A stretch of DNA of 10,519 nt from Akkermansiaceae bacterium (GTDB lineage: Bacteria > Verrucomicrobiota > Verrucomicrobiia > Verrucomicrobiales > Akkermansiaceae): the NCBI GenBank assembly GCA_029287105.1, contig JARFRT010000261.1:1-10519 (forward strand), given 5' to 3'. Below, one piece after another: positions 1-6,136 of the stretch. A model generated the notes under the pieces. That model was not told the origin of the DNA. It saw only the letters and a program-made list of their open reading frames with translations, and did no database searches. Each line of letters begins with the position of its first letter. Position 1 is the first letter of the stretch. Made by a program: the position numbers and the translations under genes.

Positions 1-1
1 C

Positions 2-475
2 CACGGTGCCGACGATTGGGCGGCATCGCTGCGTGAAAAACATGAGGTCGACTCCGCCATCATGGTGCAGGCCATCGCCGACCGCCTGGCCGAGGCCTTT
101 GCCGAGCTGCTGCATCACCGGGCGCGGGTTGCCTGGGGGTATGAACGTCCTAACGAGTTCAACCACAACGAGCTCATCAAGGAAATCTATCAGGGCATCC
201 GCCCGGCACCCGGCTACCCGTCCCAGCCCGACCACACCGAGAAGGAAACCCTGTTCAGACTGCTCGATGCGACCGGCACCACCGGCGTTGGCCTCACCGA
301 ATCCTGCGCCATGCACCCTGGAGCCGCCGTTTCCGGCCTCCTGTTCTCGCACCCCGACAGCAAGTACTTCGCTATCAGCGACATCCAGAAAGACCAGGTT
401 GAGGACTACGCGGCGCGTAAGGGATGGACCCTTGAAGAAACGGAAAAATGGCTCGGCCCATGGCTCGGGTATTGA
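2..475 (+). CDS. metH: Methionine synthase (cobalamin-dependent), C-terminal fragment
   Basis: This is the last 157 codons of MetH; the reading frame is open to the left window edge, so the gene starts outside. Only the AdoMet-binding reactivation domain is visible. In MetH this domain binds S-adenosylmethionine and supports reductive methylation of cobalamin after it oxidises to cob(II)alamin, restoring the cytoplasmic enzyme that methylates homocysteine from methyl-tetrahydrofolate. The diagnostic motif RPAPGYP lies at bases 200-220, followed by the PDHTEK stretch. Further on are the LTESCAMHPGAAVSG segment, the HPDSKYF loop, the DQVEDYA helix and a terminal WLGPWLGY, all close to the E. 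coli MetH C-terminus as I remember it. Nothing looks truncated at the 3' end. The TGA stop is followed after 24 bp by the convergent stop of the VIT-family gene. The family call is firm. The missing upstream domains (homocysteine, folate, cobalamin) cannot be judged here. Confidence 0.95.
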   Translation, partial: HGADDWAASLREKHEVDSAIMVQAIADRLAEAFAELLHHRARVAWGYERPNEFNHNELIKEIYQGIRPAPGYPSQPDHTEKETLFRLLDATGTTGVGLTESCAMHPGAAVSGLLFSHPDSKYFAISDIQKDQVEDYAARKGWTLEETEKWLGPWLGY

Positions 476-499
476 ACAGGCAACCCCATCGCCCCCAGG

Positions 500-1258
500 C
501 TATCCAGCACCGTTAACCAGAGGCTTGAGCATCAGGCCGATGAGATAGGCAATGGCGGCGGCAAGGGCGCCGACCGACAAGGTTTCCACGCCTTCTGCTA
601 TCCATGACTTCGCGACAAACCAGCTTTTCATGGTGCCCACGGTGAAGAAAGCCATCCCTGTGAGCAGGCTGGACATCCAAAACGGACTGGCCACCGTTCC
701 CGGCACGAGGTATTCGAGGATATAGGTAATCAGGGGGATAAAGCCCACAATGATAAAGGCGAGGTAGGTGACCCCCGCCGCTTTCCACGCCGATGGATTA
801 TGCAATGGCAGGCCGTGCTCTTCGGTGATCATGGTGTCAACCCAGCGCTTCTTGTCCGAGGTAATCACGTCGACAACCTGTTCGAGCACCTCACCCTCAA
901 AACCCTTGGCCTCAAAAATCTGACGGATCTCCTCACGCTCACCCTCCGGATGCGTTTCAATCTCTAACTCCTCATCACTCCGCGCACGCGCCCGGCTCTG
1001 AATCTCAGCACGGGTCCCCAGGAAATTCCCCGCCGCCATCGAAAAACCGTCAGCTAACAAATTGGCCAAACCCAGAATAATCACCACGCCACTGGACAAG
1101 CCCGTGGCCGCCACCGAGGCAACCACCGCAAAGGTAGTGACCGCGCCATCAATGGCACCATAGATAAAATCCCTCAGGTAACTCTGCCTCGGCGCCGCAT
1201 TCAACCTCTCACGAATCGCCTCCGGGGAATGCATCAATCGTGTTTTCGCATCGACCAT
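500..1258 (-). CDS. VIT1/CCC1-family iron/manganese transporter
   Basis: A 252-residue inner-membrane protein of the vacuolar iron transporter family, which exports or sequesters Fe2+ or Mn2+, generally by H+ antiport. After an N-terminal helix (SPEAIRERL, 11-19), the sequence shows TM1 at about 31-54 with the conserved DG pair (37-38) and TM2 at about 56-81 carrying the signature LADGFSMAAGNFLG (68-81). A Glu-rich cytoplasmic domain follows at about 85-150, with acidic clusters around 96-110 and 145-148 that match the metal-binding domain of this family. TM3 (about 161-184), TM4 (about 193-214, with GMAFF..G..KS) and TM5 (about 225-247) complete the usual five-helix plan. I chose the ATG at 1258, with an AGG about 10 nt upstream. 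An in-frame GTG at 1312 would add 18 residues that do not resemble the family, and an ATG at 1234 is also possible. It is convergent with metH. Metal specificity cannot be read from sequence. Confidence 0.9.
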   Translation of the reverse strand: MVDAKTRLMHSPEAIRERLNAAPRQSYLRDFIYGAIDGAVTTFAVVASVAATGLSSGVVIILGLANLLADGFSMAAGNFLGTRAEIQSRARARSDEELEIETHPEGEREEIRQIFEAKGFEGEVLEQVVDVITSDKKRWVDTMITEEHGLPLHNPSAWKAAGVTYLAFIIVGFIPLITYILEYLVPGTVASPFWMSSLLTGMAFFTVGTMKSWFVAKSWIAEGVETLSVGALAAAIAYLIGLMLKPLVNGAG

Positions 1259-1374
1259 GCCTGAACCTAGAATAAGCGTTTTGCAATGACAATCATCAAT
1301 CGAGCGCAACACGCACGTCCACGGGGGTCGATCCCGAGCTCTACGTAGGCCGATGGCTCCGCCAGACCCCGACA

Positions 1375-1384
1375 GCGGGCCCGC
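1375..1384. repeat. GC palindrome beyond the exonuclease stop codon
   Basis: GCGGGCCCGC is a perfect 10-bp palindrome located 2 bp past the exonuclease stop, in the 128-bp gap before the VIT-family gene. The same gap holds GAGCTC (1336-1341) adjoining CTACGTAG (1341-1348). No U-run follows on the minus strand and the palindrome has no loop, so a terminator role is doubtful; otherwise I see nothing in this gap except the promoter-side sequence of the VIT gene. Confidence 0.35.
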
Positions 1385-1386
1385 CC

Positions 1387-2481
1387 CTAAAACAGTTCAT
1401 CACCCGGCACCGGCGGGCTTTCCTCACTGGCTGCTCCTGCATCCGCCACATCCGCACCCATGGAAAAGTGTGCCAGCGGCTTCACCAGACTCGCCGGCAG
1501 TGGAAACCTGCGCTCCTGGATTCCCGGGGCCAGCTCCGGGGAACTCTCGTACCCCATGCGCATCATCTCATACTTGGCATCCATGTTGTCAACGTAGTGC
1601 AGTGCCATCGCCTCCGGCGTGCGCGGCAAGGTCGGGGACCCCCACTCGTGGGTTCCATGGTGGCTGGCAATCAGATGAAGCAGGTGCAGGTGGACATCAT
1701 CACTGGACGGTTCAAGCTCATCCCAGCCCTTGGCATGACCCCCCTCCATCATGTCGCGCCAAATCTTGTTCACCGTTTCAATGCCCAGTGGAATGTGCCC
1801 GAGCATCTCACCGTGCAAGTTGAAAGGCTGGGTGAAACCCGACTCCGGATAGCTGTTTTCCCACATCTTGCCACAGTCGTGAAACAGCACACCTGCCGTC
1901 ACCAGGTCGCGGTTCAGCTTGGGATAGACCCCGCACACGGCATGGGCACATCGCATCATCTGGGCGACGTGCTCGACCAGCCCGCCACGCCGGGCGTGGT
2001 GGTTCTTCCTTGCCGCGGCACTGCGGCGGAACCGGTCACCATATTTATCCAAAAACTCCGCACACACCCGGTGTAACCTCGGGTCGGCAATACCTGCCGT
2101 CATTGCCAAAACATCCGACCAGTCACGGTCTTGCCGCCGCCGCGTCTCCGGGTCACCGGCGAGAAAGTCCGCCGCCTCCGCCTCGTTGAGCAGCCGCATA
2201 TCCCACTTCGAGGAATCAATACCATACTGGTTCTGCGTCCACTCGCCGCTGAGCCGAAGCAGGGTGCCGTCGGGAAGATCATGCAAGGCACGGAATTGCG
2301 GCCTGTTCTCCCACACCTTGAGTTTCATATCACCAGTGCCATCGACCAGGGCGATCTCATAATAAGGCTTCCCGCCTTTGGTTTCGCGTTCCGCCTTACG
2401 TTCAAGCTGGGCGTCAAAGCTGGCGGCAAGAGGGTCAGTGCCTGTGCTCTGCCTGAGTTCGGAAATTGTCACATGCTTCAC
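1387..2481 (-). CDS. YhaM-like 3'-5' exoribonuclease (OB-fold + HD domain)
   Basis: A predicted 364-residue cytoplasmic nuclease resembling Bacillus YhaM (about 314 aa), which trims RNA, and ssDNA in vitro, from the 3' end. An N-terminal OB-fold covers about residues 5-100 (GGKPYYEIALVDGTGDMKLKVW is typical) and binds nucleic acid. The HD phosphohydrolase domain follows: H162 in the HHARRGGLVEH stretch, H171, the metal-binding H201-D202 of LFHDCGK, H274-H275 of IASHHG, and the D298/D301 region of LHYVDNMDAKYE. GSPTLPRTPEAMALHY is very close to YhaM. The C-terminal 20 residues are acidic and Pro-rich. The frame stays open to 2670, but the extra N-terminus overlaps purF and is non-homologous, so I chose the GTG at 2481, 68 bp after purF; a GTG at 2472 is an alternative. 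No Shine-Dalgarno is seen at either. Same strand as purM-purF, so co-transcription is likely. In vivo substrate unknown. Confidence 0.87.
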   Translation of the reverse strand: MKHVTISELRQSTGTDPLAASFDAQLERKAERETKGGKPYYEIALVDGTGDMKLKVWENRPQFRALHDLPDGTLLRLSGEWTQNQYGIDSSKWDMRLLNEAEAADFLAGDPETRRRQDRDWSDVLAMTAGIADPRLHRVCAEFLDKYGDRFRRSAAARKNHHARRGGLVEHVAQMMRCAHAVCGVYPKLNRDLVTAGVLFHDCGKMWENSYPESGFTQPFNLHGEMLGHIPLGIETVNKIWRDMMEGGHAKGWDELEPSSDDVHLHLLHLIASHHGTHEWGSPTLPRTPEAMALHYVDNMDAKYEMMRMGYESSPELAPGIQERRFPLPASLVKPLAHFSMGADVADAGAASEESPPVPGDELF

Positions 2482-2549
2482 AAACCGGAGACTAGCCCTA
2501 GCAGGCCACGGCTCAAGCCTAGATTCCGACCATCTGGATTTCCAAGCAA

Positions 2550-4475
2550 TTACAAAGGCAGGTCGTAGCTGCGCCCATCCGCACCTTCGAACCATTTGAC
2601 ATAGGCGAGATTGACCGTGCCAAAACCTCCGGGGGTGGGATAGTCTCCGGTGAAATACCAGTCGCCACATGGCCCCTTGATACAGGCCCTCAAGTTTTCA
2701 ATGGTTTGGAAAACAACCTCCACGTCACCGCTCCAGCCGATGTCCTCAGGGTAGACCATCCGACTGATCTCGGCGGAGATTTCCTCATCGGTGAAGTCCG
2801 CATAAATGCGTTTCACCTGGTTCACCCGCACTTCGACAGGCTTGGCCAGCTCGGCTTTGCAGAGATCATAAACCTCACCGAGAAGACGGGTCCTGCCGGA
2901 GCATTTGATCAGGTTGACCGCCGCCTGGAAGGCGATGAATTTGCCCAATTCCGACATGTCGATGCCGTAACAATCCGGGTAGCGGATCTGGGGCGCGGTC
3001 GAACAAACGACGATTTTGCGAGGTTTCGTGCGGGCGAGGATTTTCAAGATCGACTCCTTCAGCGTGGTGCCCCGCACAATCGAGTCGTCCAACACGACCA
3101 GGGTATCACCCTCTTTGACCAAGCCATAGGTGATGTCATAGACGTGGGATACGAGTTGCGCCCGACCTTTTTCCTGGGAGATGAAGGTGCGCATCTTGAT
3201 GTCCTTATGCACCGCCTTCTCGCCACGCGGCCAGTTGCGCATGATCAGGTCATCAAGTATCTGCTCAGTGAGAACCCCTTTCTCACAGGCATCCATGATC
3301 TCAGCCCGGACCTGCTGACGGCGGAGCAATCGCAACCCGTCCAAAAACCCATAATACGCTGTCTCGGCCGTGTTAGGAATAAAGGAGAAAACCGATTTGT
3401 CAAAATCGCCGCCTATTGCCCCATAGACCTGATCGACCAAGGCGGCCCCCATCGCCTTACGCTCGCGGTAAATCGACGGGTCATTGCCCCGGGAAAAATA
3501 GATACGCTCGAAGGAACATGGGCTCAGCGGCCGGTCGTCATGAAACCGCTGACTGCTCTGGCTGCCGTCGCGCCGGACAATCGTCGCCGTCCCCGGCTCC
3601 ACTTCGCTGACCTCATCCTTCGATGCCTCAAACACCGTCATCAACGGCACCCTCTCGGAGGCGAAAGCAATCACTTCATCGTCCTGGTAAACATGGCACG
3701 GCCGGATACCGCGTGGATCGCGCATCACAAACAAATCCCCATTGCCGACCACGCCACTGATCGCGTAGCCACCATCCCAAGGCTCGGCGGCATCATGAAG
3801 GATTGTCGGCAAATCAATCTGGTCGGAGATCATCGCGGGAATCGCACGCCCGTCCACCCCCTGGTCGCGCAGTTGGTGATAGAGGTCCGTGTGATGTTCG
3901 TCCATGTGGAAGCCGATCTCCTCGAGCACCGTCTGGGTGTCCGTCCCAAACACCGGGTGCTGACCACGGTCAATCAGGTTTTTATTCAACTCCCCGGTGT
4001 TGGTCATGTTGAAATTCCCCATCACCATCAGGGTGCGCGTCGGCCAGTTGCTCCGGCGCAAATACGGGTGGCACGAACCGGAATCAAACTCTCCCGATGT
4101 GCCATAACGCAGGTGCCCGACCAGCACCTCCCCTCCAAAATCAAACTTCCGCTTCACCGATTCCGGATCCTCCGGGTCGAGGACCCCCTTGCGGGCCATC
4201 TTGTTAAAACTCTTCAACTCCTTGCTGAAAACCGACGCCATGGAATCCTTTGCCGCGTCCCTGCGGCGGAAGATATAAGGCTGCCCGAGTGGCATGTCCA
4301 GTTTCACACAGCCAATGCCTATGCCGTCCTGGCCACGGTTGTGCTGCTTCTCCATCAACAGGAAAAGCTTGTTCAAGCCCCAGAGTGCCGTGCCGTATTT
4401 ATCTTTGTAATAGGAAAGGGGCTTACGCAGACGCACAACGGCAATCCCGCATTCGTGTTTGATAGGATCGCTCAT
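2550..4475 (-). CDS. purF: Amidophosphoribosyltransferase, long Bacteroidetes/Verrucomicrobia type
   Basis: Catalyses the committed step of purine synthesis: PRPP + glutamine to 5-phosphoribosylamine + glutamate + PPi, in the cytoplasm. The protein is 641 residues, against about 505 in E. coli. The N-terminal Ntn-glutaminase domain (about 9-300) has nucleophile Cys9 in HECGIAVV, so residues 1-8 would be a cleaved propeptide. RGQDG (48-52), HLRYGTSG (121-128), GNFNMTN (153-159) and TDTQTVL (178-184) follow. The phosphoribosyltransferase domain shows YFSRGNDPSIY (326-336), FIPNTAETAYYG (365-376), RTFI (429-432) and the PRPP loop LDDSIVRGTT (462-471). The extra length includes a helical stretch at about 377-425 between PNTAET and RTFI, and a C-terminal tail with GDWYFTGDYPTPGG (604-617). 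Both recall the Bacteroidetes form. Start ATG at 4475 is fixed by the Cys; it lacks a clear Shine-Dalgarno. It lies 41 bp after purM on the same strand. Confidence 0.95.
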   Translation of the reverse strand: MSDPIKHECGIAVVRLRKPLSYYKDKYGTALWGLNKLFLLMEKQHNRGQDGIGIGCVKLDMPLGQPYIFRRRDAAKDSMASVFSKELKSFNKMARKGVLDPEDPESVKRKFDFGGEVLVGHLRYGTSGEFDSGSCHPYLRRSNWPTRTLMVMGNFNMTNTGELNKNLIDRGQHPVFGTDTQTVLEEIGFHMDEHHTDLYHQLRDQGVDGRAIPAMISDQIDLPTILHDAAEPWDGGYAISGVVGNGDLFVMRDPRGIRPCHVYQDDEVIAFASERVPLMTVFEASKDEVSEVEPGTATIVRRDGSQSSQRFHDDRPLSPCSFERIYFSRGNDPSIYRERKAMGAALVDQVYGAIGGDFDKSVFSFIPNTAETAYYGFLDGLRLLRRQQVRAEIMDACEKGVLTEQILDDLIMRNWPRGEKAVHKDIKMRTFISQEKGRAQLVSHVYDITYGLVKEGDTLVVLDDSIVRGTTLKESILKILARTKPRKIVVCSTAPQIRYPDCYGIDMSELGKFIAFQAAVNLIKCSGRTRLLGEVYDLCKAELAKPVEVRVNQVKRIYADFTDEEISAEISRMVYPEDIGWSGDVEVVFQTIENLRACIKGPCGDWYFTGDYPTPGGFGTVNLAYVKWFEGADGRSYDLPL

Positions 4476-4502
4476 TGCGGTGACTGAATTGGTATTCGAT
4501 GC

Positions 4503-4519
4503 TTAGAACTTAAAACTTA
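4503..4519 (-). repeat. Three tandem TAAG heptads giving stops in all three frames
   Basis: The purM stop codon is the first of three TAA triplets spaced exactly 7 nt apart (TAAGTTT, TAAGTTC, TAAGCAT on the minus strand; TAA at 4519-4517, 4512-4510 and 4505-4503). Because the spacing is 7, the three stops fall in three different frames. The repeat lies in the 41-bp purM-purF spacer. Whether this is selected or chance in an AT-rich spacer is unknown. Confidence 0.5.
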
Positions 4520-5509
4520 TCCCTCCATCGTCACCCGCACCCCATGGGTGTCGGTAATCGTGCCGATCCTCACGCCGCCCGGCCCCGCCTGCATGATCTT
4601 GTCCGCATCATCGGGTGACACAATCACCACCCAGCCAAAGCCCATGTTGAAGGTGTTGAATTTGTCGGCCGCGTCCACATACTGGATCAGCTTCTGCATC
4701 GCCGGGTTCTCCCAGTTCGGGATCACGACATCAGCACCATGGTTCGGCAGCAGACGCTCAAGGTTTTCAGGAAGCCCGCCACCCGTAATGTGCGCCATCG
4801 CCCGAGGCTTCACGCCCGCGGCTTTGATATCATTGACAACGTCATGATACAGCCGGGTCGGGGCAAGCAAACTGACGATTTCCTCCGTGGTAAAATCATC
4901 CCCGTGCTCAGCCAATACGCGCCGGACCAGGCTGAAGCCATTGGCATGCGGTCCGTCGGAACCGTAGCCGATCAACACATCACCTGTGGCAATCTGCGTC
5001 GGGTCGATCAAATCAGGCTTTTCACAGCAGCCGATACAAAACCCGGATAGCTCGACCACATCCTCAGGGACGATTCCGGGCATTTCGGCCGTTTCCCCGC
5101 CTGCCAGAATACATCCGCAATCTTCAAGATAGTCACACATGCCGGCGATCAGGCGGGTGATGAGCGGCTTATCCAACGCTGAAATGCCGATATAATCGAG
5201 GAACATCAGCGGATCACCGCCTGTTGTCAGGATGTCATTCACACTCATCGCCACCAGGTCCTTGCCCGCGGCTTCAAGCTGGTCATGCTCCAATAAGAGC
5301 TCGAGCTTGGTTCCGACACCGTCACAGCCGGTGACAATCACGGGTTGTTCATAATCGCACAGATCAAATGCTGCGGCGAATAGACCAAAGGCACCATAGA
5401 GCTGCCTTTGATTCTGCGTCCTGCGGACATGAGCGCCAATATCCCCAACGAGGGCTGCAGCTTCTCTAGTATCCACCCCCGATTCCTTATAGGTAAGTTT
5501 GCCCGACAT
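4517..5509 (-). CDS. purM: Phosphoribosylformylglycinamidine cyclo-ligase (AIR synthetase)
   Basis: Catalyses the ATP-dependent ring closure of FGAM to 5-aminoimidazole ribonucleotide, the fifth step of IMP synthesis. The predicted protein has 330 residues (E. coli PurM 345). Family motifs run in order: LTYKESGVDT (5-14), the GVGTKLEL nucleotide loop (65-72), KDLVAMSVNDIL (83-94) with GGDPLMFLDY (97-106), LAGGETAEMPG (135-145), GSDGPHANGFSL (183-194, where most relatives have Ser-x-Gly-x-His-Ser-Asn-Gly), HITGGGLPENL (240-250) and FNMGFGW (287-293). The frame is open upstream to a GTG at 5620, but those 37 extra residues (Cys/His/Arg-rich) do not resemble PurM, so I use the ATG at 5509, just before the conserved YKESGVD. 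No Shine-Dalgarno is visible before it. It is probably the first gene of the purM-purF-exonuclease unit, with a 270-bp leader upstream. Confidence 0.95.
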   Translation of the reverse strand: MSGKLTYKESGVDTREAAALVGDIGAHVRRTQNQRQLYGAFGLFAAAFDLCDYEQPVIVTGCDGVGTKLELLLEHDQLEAAGKDLVAMSVNDILTTGGDPLMFLDYIGISALDKPLITRLIAGMCDYLEDCGCILAGGETAEMPGIVPEDVVELSGFCIGCCEKPDLIDPTQIATGDVLIGYGSDGPHANGFSLVRRVLAEHGDDFTTEEIVSLLAPTRLYHDVVNDIKAAGVKPRAMAHITGGGLPENLERLLPNHGADVVIPNWENPAMQKLIQYVDAADKFNTFNMGFGWVVIVSPDDADKIMQAGPGGVRIGTITDTHGVRVTMEG

Positions 5510-5779
5510 ATTCAGTAGCACGGTAGCTCGTGAGACGGTTTTGTAGCAGCCCATGTGACGGTGGCAATGGTTTATTTCACCGACGGCATCCCCCGGGGCA
5601 TAAAAATAGGATTCCCGCACAGCCCAAGCCCCCGTTTGACGGTTGATAAGGACGGGTATCAGACCACTGAAAGAGTCGGATTTTCAACCGCATGACTGGC
5701 CAAAATGATGTTATTGCCATCCTGTAAGCCATCAGCCCGGGGAAGGTTCCCGACGAACCATCCATTCGCTAGCCCCTGC
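5510..5779 (-). other. Gene-free leader region upstream of purM
   Basis: A 270-bp stretch between the purM start and the Dabb gene stop, both on the minus strand. It must hold the promoter of the pur cluster unless transcription reads through from the Dabb gene. I see no convincing -35/-10 pair, no purine riboswitch core and no classical intrinsic terminator. It holds two GC-rich near-palindromes, one around 5586-5601 (CCCCCGGGG flanked by GCAT/CAT) and one at 5740-5751 (GGGAA-GG-TTCCC). Short in-frame openings exist here, but none has a recognisable product. Confidence 0.4.
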
Positions 5780-6079
5780 CTAAGCCACATCCATCACCCG
5801 CACCTTTTCCCAGCCGTCTTTGAATGCATTCACAAAAACTCCGTGCTCCGGGTGATCCTGATACAGGTTGTGCAGTTCCAGGGTGTCAAACTTCAACGAC
5901 AGCGCATAATCAAAACTCTTGTCAGTCACCGGCCGCTCAGGAGTCTGCGCCGACTTTCCCCACAGCCCGTCAGAGATCACATCGATTTTGAGTAATTCCG
6001 TCATCCCCTGCTCAAACGCGGCCATGTCCGCCTCATTTTTTTTTCCTTCCTTCAACCAGAAATACACGTGATGTTCCAT
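5780..6079 (-). CDS. Dabb (stress-responsive A/B barrel) domain protein
   Basis: A 99-residue cytoplasmic protein that is a single dimeric alpha-beta barrel domain of the Dabb family. The beta strand at the N-terminus (MEHHVYFWLKEG) carries the family's conserved His, followed by a helix (about 17-31), the FDYALSLKFD strand (56-65), and the typical LYQDHPEHGVFV segment (72-83) with HPEH at 76-79. A C-terminal strand (VRVMDV) closes the fold. Most relatives have no known reaction; a few plant and fungal members act in cyclisation. The frame is open well upstream, antisense to the sulfatase, but ATG 6079 fits the family N-terminus and has a GGGAGGGAG-type purine run about 9-17 nt upstream, the best ribosome-binding site in the window. 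ATG 6100 is an alternative. It diverges from the sulfatase gene across 57 bp and lies upstream of purM on the same strand. Substrate unknown. Confidence 0.85.
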   Translation of the reverse strand: MEHHVYFWLKEGKKNEADMAAFEQGMTELLKIDVISDGLWGKSAQTPERPVTDKSFDYALSLKFDTLELHNLYQDHPEHGVFVNAFKDGWEKVRVMDVA

Positions 6080-6087
6080 GCCCGCAC

Positions 6088-6098
6088 TCTCCCTCCCC
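6088..6098 (-). promoter_or_regulatory. Shine-Dalgarno-like purine run before the Dabb gene
   Basis: On the minus strand the bases before ATG 6079 read GGGGAGGGAGAG, then a short GTGCGGGC spacer. This is a near-consensus ribosome-binding site and decides the start at 6079. It stands out because most other starts in the window have none. Confidence 0.6.
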
Positions 6099-6120
6099 AT
6101 CACCCACCTTGCCAAGCCTG

Positions 6121-6133
6121 AAAAATTAAAAAT
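6121..6133 (+). promoter_or_regulatory. A-rich tract directly before the sulfatase start
   Basis: A 13-base run of only A and T (AAAAATTAAAAAT) ends 3 nt before the sulfatase ATG, inside the 57-bp divergent gap. No Shine-Dalgarno is present. The tract may help start selection by keeping the mRNA 5' end unpaired, or may be part of a promoter for a very short leader. Function is inferred from position and composition only. Confidence 0.3.
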
Positions 6134-6136
6134 CCC

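Noticed and set aside
2482..2670. N-terminal extension of the exonuclease into purF
   Set aside because: The extra 63 residues are Arg/Trp-rich, unlike YhaM, and overlap the conserved C-terminus of PurF in another frame.
2706..4487. A 593-codon plus-strand open frame opposite almost all of purF
   Set aside because: Its codons lie exactly opposite the purF codons, so it is a by-product of purF codon bias. The translation shows no domain, and purF carries full family motifs.
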